Shown in pieces: positions 10,301 through 21,350 of a stretch of 64,000 nt of DNA (position 1 is the stretch's first letter; the number at the start of each line of letters is the position of its first letter). The notes below the pieces were generated by a model. It did no database searches, was not told the origin of the DNA, and saw only the letters and a program-made list of their open reading frames with translations. A program made the translations under genes and the position numbers. The DNA comes from Cyclina sinensis (taxonomy: Eukaryota; Mollusca; Bivalvia; Venerida; Veneridae): assembly GCA_012932295.1 (NCBI GenBank), contig JAAONU010000001.1, forward strand, positions 42,456,780 through 42,520,779. The letters are read 5' to 3'.

Positions 10301-10745
10301 CCTGAAGCAGCATACAAAACATACGTACGGCCCCATGTTGAATACTGCTCAACCATATTGCACCCACAACAGAAATACCTCACTCACAGAATAGAAATGG
10401 TCCAGTAATCAGCCGCAAGGTACGTTCATAAGATTGCATCTATACAAGCAGTGTAACAAATATAATTAAGGAATTAAAATGATCGACACTACAGCAAAGG
10501 CGAAAGCAAGCCAGCTTAGTTATGCTTTACAAAATCAAATAAACAGGTCAATGTCAATCACAATCACCTAACAGACACAAGAAACAACAACTTTCTCACC
10601 ACGCAGACAAAAACACAACATCACATGAACTAATTCTTTCCAAGAACTAATGTATACGACTCTTGAACCAATTACAGACCAAAATTAAGGCAACCCCAAC
10701 TGTATCAGCTTTTATCAGTGGATTGAACAAGTTTTATGATTTTAA
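10301..10745 (+). pseudogene. Non-LTR reverse transcriptase, C-terminal fragment
   Basis: Translation gives AAYKTYVRPHVEYCSTILHP, then KYLTHRIEMVQ, a stop, SAARYVHK and, further on, ELKWSTLQQRRKASQLSYAL. This is the thumb/C-terminal region of CR1/Jockey-type RTs. Several stops are present and the RT core is absent. It is a 5'-truncated relic. Confidence 0.65.
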
Positions 10746-11285
10746 ATGTTCACAATAAATGTTTGAGTAAGATCTCTAGTAAAAGTATTGTTTTCTTTGT
10801 TTTTTTATCGTTTACAATATTAATGTTCGTGACAGATGCCTGCCTGGTATAGTCAGTACTGACTTTTGGCAGTAATAAGTTGAAGTTGGAGGGAACCCTG
10901 GTTATTTCCATACTCAATATTTCTTATCATTTTTCGTCATAGCCCATTCTAAAATGATAATATCACAGGTACAGATAAAACACTTTAGATAATGAGATCG
11001 TTTATAAGAACAACATATGAGAGCACACTTTTATAATAAGAGAATTTCGACTCTGGAACAATATAAAGGCTGCCCTAACTGTATCAGCTTTTATCAGTGG
11101 ACTGAACAAGTTCTATGGATTTTAGATGTTTACAATAGAAGTTTGATAAAGATCTCTAGCAAAAATCGTGTTTAATTTGTTGAAACAACATTAAAATTAT
11201 CTTTTATAATTTTAATGTTCCTGACACGCGCCTGCCTAGTATAGTCAGTATTGACCTTTGGCAGTAATAAGCTGAAGTTGAAATA
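10658..11285 (+). repeat. Two tandem copies of a non-LTR 3' end
   Basis: Copy 1 (10658-10897) and copy 2 (11048-11285) share CGACTCT, AACTGTATCAGCTTTTATCA, then GTGGA(T/C)TGAACAAGTT, GATCTCTAG and TATAGTCAGTA(C/T)TGAC to GTTGAAGTTG. Copy 1 continues the RT fragment at 10301-10745, so both are 3' ends of the same retrotransposon family inserted side by side or duplicated. Confidence 0.7.
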
Positions 11286-11699
11286 AGATGTACTATGCAG
11301 CTAAGGTAAGCCAATTATGCTTAAAGGTTATTTCCAATGGGGTCTATAGAAATAAAATGAGCAGAATAAAAAGTAGGCTGAATCAAATAGTTAAAAATAC
11401 TTCTTGTCAAGATTTTGGTATGATTATATAAGTATGCCCATTCCATATGTAACTACTACACATCAATATCACTGACTATATAGGACCACAGTACCTAATA
11501 CCTCAGTATTACAAATAAACATCTTCAGATTTCATTTTGCTTATACTTAAAGACTGTTTTTTCATAGCTTTCTAGCTCAACTATAAAGGGTCCCCCTTAA
11601 AGTACCAACAAGAAAAGACATGAACTTTCTAATATTTAAGTAATTTACTACATATTTTTGACCAGTTTGAAATATTTTTATGAAATGATGATCATCATT

Positions 11700-12390
11700 T
11701 TAGCTATCTGACATACCGACAAGAAAATGCATTAAAATTGGCCCTTCCCCAGTGTTCACTTGACTTTAATAGACTTATATTGGTAAAACCTTAAAAATCT
11801 GCTTGTCTAAAACCATAAAGCCAAGAGCTTAAGATTTTTTACTTGGAGCATCAGCTCAAGGTCCTCTGCCAAGGCTGTTCAAATTATGTCCCTGGGGTTA
11901 TTAATGGCCCGGCACCAGGTCACTTGATTTTACATAGGTTTATATAGGAAAGACTTAAAAATCTTCTTGCGTGAAAAAAAAACAAGACCTAGAACGTAGA
12001 CATTTTGCATAGAGCATCACCTAGAGGTCTTCTACTAAATTTGTGGCCCCACTCCGGGGTCCTTGTGTGCAAAATAGTTATTTATTTTTATAAATCTTCT
12101 TTTGAGAAACGTAAGTTTTTTGCATGGAGCATCATCCGGAGGTTTACTACTAAGATTGTTCAAATAATACCCCTTGGGTCATTGATAGCCTTGCCCAGGC
12201 GGGTCACTTGATTTTACATAGGTTTATATAGGGAACACTTTTAAAATGTCTTCATGTCTGAAACCACAATGTCTAGAGCTTTAATATTTTGCATCGACAC
12301 AAGCTAGAGGTCCTCTACCAGGTGTTCCAAATATGCCCTTGGTTCAAAATTGGCCCTACCCTGGGGTCAGTTTCTTTTACATAGGCTTAT
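11700..12390. repeat. Pearl-like core repeats, array 1
   Basis: At least three degenerate units carry the phrases CTTAAAAATCTTCTTG.(C/G)TGAAA, AGAGCTT(A/T)A(G/T)ATTTT, GGAGCATCA, TGTTCAAAT(T/A)AT, CCCTGGGGT and GGTCACTTGATTTTACATAG. They match arrays at 40660-42668 and 49208-51632. No terminal hairpins are seen here, so this is a fragment. Confidence 0.7.
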
Positions 12391-13016
12391 ATCCTTTCCA
12401 CGACTGTAAATACTAAAACATGTTTTTTTCTTTGCTTCAAAACCCGCATATATTTTTTGGTAAAGCAGCCAAAACGTAGTAAAACATTACAAATTTCTAT
12501 CTTCCCCAAAACCGGTATCATTTCAACGTAGGAAACCTACAATATTTTTTTTTTAATTTACCGACGGCCTGATTTTTGTTGATTTTTTTTTTCAAAACAG
12601 AAGTACAATTAGTTAAATTCTTATTTGAAATTTATTGTCTGGGAATTTATTGTTAAGTATATACGCAGAGTGTAATTGAAAGTTAGTTATTTTATCAATA
12701 ATCAAAATCAAATAATCATTCATGCAAAGGCATGTTGAAGTGTAAAGAATTTGCAAAAACCTTACTTAAGTTGACACTTGTTTATTGTGTTTTCTATACA
12801 ATCTATACAATCTGAATATCTGTCTTTTTTAAATTCTGTTAAATATAGATTATGTTTTAAGTGCAGTAACTGTTGTAAAATGAAATAAAAAAAAGATGAA
12901 GGTCAATAGTTATTGAAAACTAATCAGTGTAACTGAATTACGCTTTTTCGGTATAAGGCCGTTTACCGTACAGCAGGATTTCATTATTTTAACAGCTAGA
13001 GGCATCAAAGCAATTA
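12391..13016. other. Unassigned AT-rich spacer
   Basis: Poly-T/A runs and no supported gene. Confidence 0.4.
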
Positions 13017-13720
13017 TTATTTTTTACTGTTGAACAAAACACTCAGAACATGAATATTCATACAATCGCGTAATTGAATGTGTTGCCTTTGGGTGTTTAT
13101 GAAAAGCAAGTAGTTGTTTATGATGTCAATGTCTATTGCAAACGAACAGAAATACATCATCCACCGACTGCTTCTTTTCTGCAGGGAATAAGTACTTCTG
13201 AGATGTTCATGCCTATCTATTCCACCCATTTACTTGTTGAATTCAACAATTGCTTTGGGACATGGTAACTCCGTCTTTTGCAATTTACCGGCATTTTGCC
13301 GCGTCTTCTCATAACTTCGCGTTCTCTTGTGTTTCAAACTGGACTGTAGTATGTATTTAGGCTATACACATTTTTTTTCCAAACAGTCGCAACCAGTTTG
13401 CCTTCTTTTGTTTTTCTTCTCATGTGTTCACCCCTTGATTGGTTTTGCATTTAATCTTCCTTTCTTCTTGATTTCGATTCCTTTAGATCAACTGGCCAAT
13501 GCTTTCTACCAGTATTAAATAAACCGCAAAGACATATCCCCTTGTTGTAGAGTGATAATGCAAGAGGAATAAATGTATAAAATTTAACCACAAAACAATA
13601 TGAGTTCTGTCAAAAGTATATGTTAATGTCTCAACAACTTCCTGTGTGAGCCCCACCTCTTTTTGTTTGCGTAAATATACCAAAACGTCGATTTTCTGAA
13701 GCCTGGAATCCCAGGTTAAA
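13017..13720 (-). pseudogene. piggyBac-type transposase relic
   Basis: The minus strand gives, in order and in shifting frames: EVGLTQEVVETLTYTFDRT, VVKFYTFIPLALSLYNKGIC, NTGRKHWPVDL, a poorly kept middle, PCPKAIVEFNK, a TAA stop at 13230-13232 in place of the usual aromatic residue, then MGGIDRHEHLRSTYSLQKRS and MMYFCSFAIDIDIINNYLLF. This is the distal catalytic part and insertion domain of piggyBac (DDE_Tnp_1_7) transposases, including the hallmark (Y)MGG(V/I)DR. At least two frameshifts and one stop make it inactive. The N-terminal catalytic part and the terminal repeats were not found. Confidence 0.75.
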
Positions 13721-13742
13721 GACTTAAGAGTCTCCGTCATTT

Positions 13743-14212
13743 TCATTTTTTCTCACTTTCATATTCCTCTTCTGACGTTGAAGAACTAACTTCGGAAGGG
13801 ACAAACATTTTCAACATCACTGTCGAATTCGGATTCTCACTTTCTTTCTGTACTTTTCCCTCTTTTTTGACAGACTTATGTTTAAGTTTGCTTGCTTTAA
13901 ACTGTTTAATAAATGATCCTGTTGTGAAATCAAGCTTTACAGATTTTGCGGACCAATGTGAGTTATAAGCGTTGGTATCATGAGTATCATGCACTGTTTG
14001 GTTCAGCGTTTTTCTTGTTCCTTCTATGGAAATAGTATTTTCGACCAAGGAGTCTGATTTGCGTTTTGTTGTTCCAAATTGTTTTGCAGATACGTCGACT
14101 ACTTTCTCCTTCTGGTTGGACTTTTCATTTTTAATGAGGTAAGCCTTTTTTTTCGAAAGAACTTTTGACTGCTGTGCGAATAGATGTGCAATAGGTACAT
14201 CATCATCGGTCT
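13743..14212 (-). CDS. Lys/Ser-rich open frame upstream of the piggyBac relic
   Basis: An open frame of about 155 codons (TDDDVPIAHLFAQQSKVLSK to SSSTSEEEYESEKK) ends at 13743. It is highly charged, with basic stretches and an acidic Ser/Glu tail, as in a disordered nuclear protein region. I recognise no domain. It sits directly upstream of, and on the same strand as, the piggyBac remnant, so it may be the N-terminal extension of that transposase or an unrelated exon. No start codon was chosen, because the frame is open back to a TAG near 14213 and continues before it (LTKFQTQTEEQQSSRKTT). Confidence 0.3.
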
Positions 14213-15163
14213 ACGTTGTTTTACGACTTGATTGCTGCTCTTCAGTCTGTGTTTGAAACTTGGTCAAGTTAGGGTTAAGTCTATATTTGTTTAACTTTTA
14301 ACCACTTAGTTCTGTTGCCTTTCCTTGAGTGTTAAATCAGTTTACTTTTCAAAGAAAGTTTAACGTCTGTCAATTATGTTTTCAATGATTTGTCTTTTTT
14401 GCTTGTCTACCTTTTTCCTTTTAAATGTCCATACTGAATTACATTTGTTGGCATGTCCATTTCCTGAGTTGCCAGTTGTACTTTTGCATCGTCATGATCA
14501 GCTTGATTCTGGCAAATCTGTGGGTAGTAATGCTTGTGCTAAGCAATACGTTGGTAAATTTCCAAAGGCTGTTTTCTCCTCTTCTTTTATGCTCTCTCTC
14601 AATTGTTCTTATTTTTCTAAACCTTTCAGGTCACCCCTTTGTATAAGTGCCCCTATTTCTTTAAACGGAATTTCTCTAAATAAACAATTGATTGTTTTGG
14701 CTTAGATTTAATTTCCAGGGGTATCTAAATAATCATGTTAAAAAATGCAAATTATCTTTTTCAGAATTTCAATTAAATTCTGACTGACTGATAAGGAGTG
14801 TTTATCCTCAGTATCGGCCTAAGCCATATGACCGAGCGCGACTTGTGATAATTAATTTAACTTAAATGTTTATAGTCACGTGTAAGATTGTAAATTATTT
14901 CTATTCGAGGAAGTGCTACCTTACTTATTGGTAGCACCCTCAAACAGACTTAAAAGTGAATACATGTACAATAATATAATTATATTCCCTTAGTATATTT
15001 CTCTATTGTCTTTAGTCTTTGACTTAAATGTATTTATCTAGCGTATTCTTATTGAATTCTATTGAGCAAAATATATCTGTATTTTCTTAAATTGAAATAA
15101 AGATCGTTAATGTAACGTATTGAAATTATGAAAACTAATTAATTTAATGCAAACATATATATA
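14213..15163. other. Unassigned AT-rich spacer
   Basis: Two overlapping T-rich plus-strand frames at 14376-14705 look like by-products of pyrimidine-rich DNA. No motif or splice context supports them. Confidence 0.35.
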
Positions 15164-16015
15164 CTACTCAAAATTTGATAGGGATCACTTATTCTATTGT
15201 AAAAATTGTTATAGGTATACAACAATTATTCAATTCAAATTGTGATTTTGATAATTTTGATATTTAAGTATTATTTTGTTGTTTTTGTTATGTTCTTATT
15301 AATCACTGAAGCATGTCAACGCTGTGATCGGGATAAGGGTGGGTTTTTAGGTTTTTGTGCATTAGTGTAAAAAGTGGAATGGATTTTAAAGTGAGCCAAA
15401 AGTGTAAAGATGTTTTGAATATCAGTATGGTGGCCATTTGCGTCGACTACGGCCTGACACCGCTTCCTCATGCTACTAATAAGCCCGTGTATGGCAGCTT
15501 GTGGGATTCGAACTCGCTCCTCTAAGAGGGCCTGTCTAAGCTCCAGGATGGTGGTTTGCTTAACAAGGCGAGCTGAAATTGCTCTCAGAAGCATGTCCCA
15601 GACATGTCCAATTGGGTTTAGTTAGGGAGACCTTCCAGGCCAGTCCATCCTGACAATCGTTTTATTTTTAAGATACTCATAAGTCACTCAGGCTCTGTGT
15701 GGTCTGGCATTGTCGTCCATTAAAATGAAATTTGGGCCAACTGCACCAGCGTATGGACACAGGTATACATCCAAGACCTCATCGACGTATCGTTGAGCCG
15801 TCAATGTGCCGTTGTCCACGATATGCAGATCGGTCTTCTCTTGCAAGCTGAACCCTGCCCAAACCATAACTGAGCCCCCGCCATACCAATCATGATTTGC
15901 TATACACACTGGTGCAAACTGTTCGTTGGTCGTTCTCCACATCCGGACACGCCTGTCTGTAAAGTCAATGCAGAACCTAGACTCATCAGTGAAAAGTACT
16001 GGAGTCTAGTTGTTA
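15164..16015 (-). mobile_element. 5'-truncated Tc1-like transposon with dead transposase
   Basis: The minus strand encodes the catalytic part of a Tc1 transposase. LFTDESRFCIDFTDRR carries the first Asp (near 15990), MWRTTNEQF and WYGGGSVMVWAGF follow, and FILMDDNARPH carries the second Asp. After a stop the third motif reads LNPIGHVWDM, so the catalytic Glu has become Gly (GAA to GGA). The C-terminus (ELRQALLEERVRIPQ, VVDANGHHTD) is in a shifted frame to 15316. The downstream terminus CTACTCAAAATTTGATAGGG next to TA at 15162-15163 looks like a Tc1 TIR. The partner end and the N-terminal HTH are missing beyond about 16015. Confidence 0.75.
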
Positions 16016-18496
16016 AGGTGGTCCACTGGTGACGAATTTGAGCTTTCTGCGCAGGTTTCGCGCATGGATGTTGTATAATTGAAACTTACTCTTAACGTAT
16101 TAATTTTGATTAGAAAGGATAAAAGAAATTTTAATTCAAAAAGTTTTTCTGCGTTTTCGCTTTTATTTTGCAAAATATTGGACAGAAACGTCTGCTAATT
16201 TTTGTACGACAATGAGAGTTACCTCCCTTAAATCAAGACTACTTTATGTTTTATCCGAAAAATGTAAACATCAAGTTGGCTTCCTTTAAAAAGTAAGCCA
16301 AAGAGAGGTCAGTAGCTGTCGTCACTGAAATAATGAATCTACTTGTTTCCAAGATCATTTTGAATTTTTAAACGTTCTGTGACTTAAATAATTATAAAAA
16401 CTAGTAACCTAACTATTATTTATAGTTAATACCTTATTAGGCAAAATGAGCTATACATGCATTGTGGAATACAGTTTCAATCCGATACTGTAACATTTTT
16501 TTTTTTTTTTTTTTTTTTTTTGTCCACCAAATATACAATGTGAAGATACTCTCACGTAACTATTACATATCGATTTCATATTTATTCATTTATATATTAA
16601 CCTCAGTGTAACCTCAATTTCGACTGAGATACCTCAAATCTCGGTGTTCATTACTCCATAAATTACCCGATAGTAGTTCATTTTTTAACATAACTAAATT
16701 ATTGATATGAAACGATCAAATTAATCACTCAGTTTAAATGAAAAGTATATTTAAAATATTTCGTCTGACAAACCTTTTGTAATTATACAGAATACAAATT
16801 GCAATTTTCGAAAAATCAGACTGGGTTGAAACCGTTCGTCCGCTTTATGTAAACAAATCACTTTTCCCACGATCATGCATTATCTGTGTCACTAGGCTAG
16901 ACAGTCCGTTGTAGTGACTCGTAAGGCATATCGCCACACATTGGCATGTTATTTTTACAAAAACAGTTTTAATTGTTTTTGCTATACTTATGTTGCGTTT
17001 CAAAATAGTATGAATTTCCATATTTTATTATCCTACATTGAATCATGTGTTGTTTTTATAGAATTAATTCCTTGATACGTCTCATTCTTAATATCTTACT
17101 GCTGACGATTTTATGTCATCATAGATCAGTTTACACGACGAAAACATTTTTTGTTCGTTAATCAACATTTGTTTGCTTGTTTGTTTGTTTTTGTCATTGA
17201 TATATGTATTTATAAATATATTATACACACCTAGAAAGAGACCTTTAATCTCTAATTTTCGACTTTGATTAAAGGTAGCTTTAGTAAGGTTTGCAAGGCC
17301 AGGATTTTATTTTTAAACTTATATTATAACTTGAGTCAACTAGATTCCTCTTCTTTTTGTACATTATTGAATAGAGAACACACCGTTTGTTATTCAATAA
17401 GCTTTCGGCAAGATCACGCTTGATGGGTTGATCAATTCTATTTTTAGAATAATGGTAAATCCAGTTTTGTTGGCTAAAATAAGCTTAAGTATTTATGTTC
17501 CGTAATCAGTCCTATACAAAAACCCGGAATTCTCTTTTCTACAAGAAATCTCCTGTTATTGAAAATTACCCGGTGTTTATTTACAATGAAATCAAGATAG
17601 TGCTTAGCACAGCATGAGCAATAAATAAACCAGGAAAATCTCCATTAATTAGATAAGGTCAGTTTAAACACATAAGGTTTGACAGATAATGAGCCTCTTG
17701 GTCAGTCACTTGATTTCTGTTTAATCTGCAGTTTCTGGCTCCATTTTTCTATAAAAATATGAAAGAAAAATACATGAATAAGAACTGATTACTGGACATC
17801 TACAAAACAGTATCTTATCTCTACATTGTGTGATGGCTCAGATTGGGTTTCTTATGAATAATCCCTAACATGATTTTGACATATTTTGCCAAATTTCAAA
17901 TGTGTCCAATCATTATAAAACAGTGAAAAGGATTCTGCTCTCACATTTGTTTGCAATTCTAAAGTAATAATTGATTACTCAACTGAGGCAGACAAAGATA
18001 TGTGTAATCCTCTCTGTTTGTTATTATTTTTTTTTTTTTTTGATAATTGTAATTCATTCTTAATGATGACCTCTGCTGAATCCTCTACCACTAAGTATTG
18101 TTTCATAACAAGTTACAGGTTCATATTGTATTACTGATAAATATGCATGCTTTAAATATAAGATTTAAAAATGAAATGATTTGTAATAGTAATAATATTA
18201 ATATTCATCAATATAACAAAAACAACAAACAACATAAATAATAATAATAAAAATAATAATAATTTAATAATACTAAAGGAATAGGAAGATGAAGAAAAAA
18301 GAGAATTACAAGCAGAAGAAAAATACGAAGAACATCTATATATCACAATACATTTTTATAGCATTTAACTATTAATGGCATAATTGTAGCAAACTATAAA
18401 TGTTATTATTATTGCAAACTATAAAAAGCAAATTTGGCCAAACTGTTCCTTTAACAAAAATATATCAAATAAGTAAGTAAACTAAAGGAAACTTAC
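16016..18496. other. Long AT-rich region without recognised genes
   Basis: This contains a poly-T tract of more than 20 nt at 16497-16522, GTTT-rich simple sequence near 17170 and an AAT-rich low-complexity stretch at 18180-18265. It may include the 3' exon of the XPG-I-like gene, whose exon at 18497 ends in a clear donor, but I could not identify that exon. Confidence 0.4.
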
Positions 18497-21312
18497 CTTG
18501 GTGTGGATGTTAAGGGTCTAAGTTTTCTCCGACGACCCTTTTGTGGTGTCTTAGTTAGCCTTCTCTTGCGTGGCTTAAATTTACACTGAGTGAACTTTTC
18601 AGTCAACACTTGTTTGTCTACATCTAGCTGAGGTACCAGGCCACTAAAATGAGCCTCTGGTCCTAAGTCATAATCTACCTGTCCGTTATCAAGCTTTACA
18701 AGACAACCATCTCTCAGGAAATTTGGAACCGGGGCTAAATGTTTACCAGCAGTTAAATAGTATGCTATTAAGCAGTTTATGTTCCTTCCAAGACGTGTAA
18801 GGGCATTCTTTGGAGGCATCCATGACTGAGGGTTCCTTGGTATTTGTACCGAAGGTGGTTGGATAGAAAGTTGCCTGATTTCATCAAAAGTAAATGAACT
18901 GGATGTCAGCCATGTTGGTGTATACAGTGCTTTTACAAACTCTATATATACTTCTTCATTTAAGGTGATTTCAAGTTCCTCGTCACTATTGTATTTAAAC
19001 TGGAACAAATGGTTCATAAAGTATGCACTTCCAAAAAACTTGTTCAGTGTTGTCAGATGAGAAATGCCATGGAATTTTGGCAAATAGTCGTTCCCTCCTA
19101 AACTTAATATCAAAGCTAATTTTTGTCCAATGTTTGATCCCCTAAACTTTCCTCTAGCAGCGACAGAATTCCCGTAATGTTAAACACATCAAATTGGTTT
19201 CCAGGCTTTTGAAGAATTATATACACATCATGTTTGAAACCATTTCTTCTGTCACTGAAGCGAGGCCATTAGTATGCAAGTGCAAATAAATGTAGTACAA
19301 CAGAATCAATGTCTCCCGATGTAACAATGCTGGCACATGATTCTGATCCCTCCAAATACTGTTGGTACTCGACCAGCCAGTCGATCTGTGACATTTCAGC
19401 TTCTCCCTTCTTTTGTTGTACATTAGTTAGAACTTCAATTTTGCTTTGTTCTCTTCTTGGGAATTCTACACGTATAGGGTTGGTATATAGGTTACAACTA
19501 CAGGGCTGTCTTTGGCATGTGCACTCACTTATAACACATTCACTGTCAATGTCAATGGTAAGTTTTACACCTTTTTGTATCTGACTGATATTCCTAGCTA
19601 GGTATGTGCTTATTATCTGCTTACCTTCGCATGTGGTGACCATCGAGGACTTGTCAAATTTTTCTAAGGACAACATCTCTTGTGGCGTTTTAAGATGTGT
19701 TACGGAAAATTGTTTTTTCTGGTGCCGCTGTAAACGTGTTGCTGCCTTAAAATCGTCAGGTGTGAAGCTATATTTTTCCTCACATATAGCCAGCCGCTTC
19801 AGTTGTGGCAGCTGTAGCTTTGTCTTCATAATGATGCAGCTTTCCCCATATTTTAGATATTGTGATCCTGAAGTTGACCGCTTCTTGAATTTTACCCCTG
19901 CAAACTCAATAGTGGCCACGGTGACAGAATCTGTAACTGATTTAGGAAGGGTTTTAGTTGAGGAGTATACCAGGTTCTTTTCTTCCAACAACATGGCTTC
20001 ACCTGATTCAACATCACGGTACTGAAGATATCTCTTGAGTAGCTCCAACAAAGCCTTTTTCATTCCTACTGACTTGCTGACCTTTGGTTTGGAACAATCC
20101 GGCTTCACTATTGCTTGACATGCATTCATATCTGAACTTAAACAGTCTATTTTCTTTGCCTCACGCTTTACCTACTTGCTTCGCTTTTCTTCCTTAACCT
20201 CTCGCTCATTTCTTGCCTTTACTGTCGTTTTGATGCTCATCCTTTTTTATTGTAATGCCCTTCGAAGTTTTTAATTTTTGTACGAGTGCTTTCGGTCCTT
20301 GGATTTTGTTGATATCAGGTTGGTCAGATGCTGTGCAGCCAAATAAATTCGCCTTTGAAATAAACTTTCTGATGAGATAATGCCCAATCTCTTGTGTGTT
20401 TGAATCCAAAACACTGTTTGAAAGGACTGGCCTGTCAGTGTCATTAACATTGTACACGTTTTCATCTACACTTATTTCTACACCTCCCTGTCGAAGAATA
20501 AGACCAACTAGCCTTGTAATATATTTAGTATCTGTGTCACTTACTTTTAACCCAAGCAGTTCTTCAGGTGACTTGTTTTTTCTTTGTGCTGTGGAAAGGT
20601 CCGTCTTCGAAAGGTCATGAATTTCATTGAAAGCATCAATCAATGACATCCGAGGGATTACTGATGGCAGGGTTGATCCTGATCGAAATGCCTTTAGCAC
20701 ATCTTTGTGATCTCTATCTCTCTGAGTGTCGAGAGCAAAGTTAATGTCACTGTTCTTTGTTGGTGTTGAAAACAAAGTTGACTTCATGTTTTGGTAATAT
20801 GTTCCACTTTTATAATGTTCATGGAGCAGTTTTATAGTAAAGGCTGCATATGATGATGCTCCTAGCCGTTTTATATACTTAGTGGCCATTTCAATATGTT
20901 CAGCAGCAGATATCAGCTTCTTCCATTCTTGAAATTCTTCATCTCTCATGTACTTCAGTATGTGAAGGATACCAGCATCTTTATACGCGCTGCAAAGGAT
21001 TGTTATTTTGGATTTTCTCAAATGAAGCACAGGAAATTCGGGCTGGAAGGATTTGTACTTGGCATTGGTTTCTTGAAGTTTTAGCAAATTGGATGCAATC
21101 TTGTGATCTGGGGCAAACAGAATTTTGTGAGCAGCTGGACCTAAGTGATCAGTTTTAAGAAGTATGTCATCTAAGACTTCCTGAAGTTTTCTGAATGTCA
21201 TCGTCTCTTCCGATAGCTGGTGGAGGATGCTTAACCATAAGCGCAGGAACCTTGAAATGGCTCATTTCTACACCAAGCTCACACCTTACAAAATTATATA
21301 GAGTTCATTTGC

Positions 21313-21350
<38 letters not shown>

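Noticed and set aside
14376..14705. Two overlapping plus-strand frames of 73 and 109 codons
   Set aside because: Pyrimidine-rich DNA read as Leu/Phe/Ser; no splice sites, motif or conservation cue.
16497..16522. Poly-T as the tail of a minus-strand retroposed gene
   Set aside because: No coding or element body is recognisable next to it; it may be a simple homopolymer.
19309..20025. Plus-strand frames opposite the XPG-I-like gene
   Set aside because: Antisense shadows; the minus strand has the nuclease motifs.
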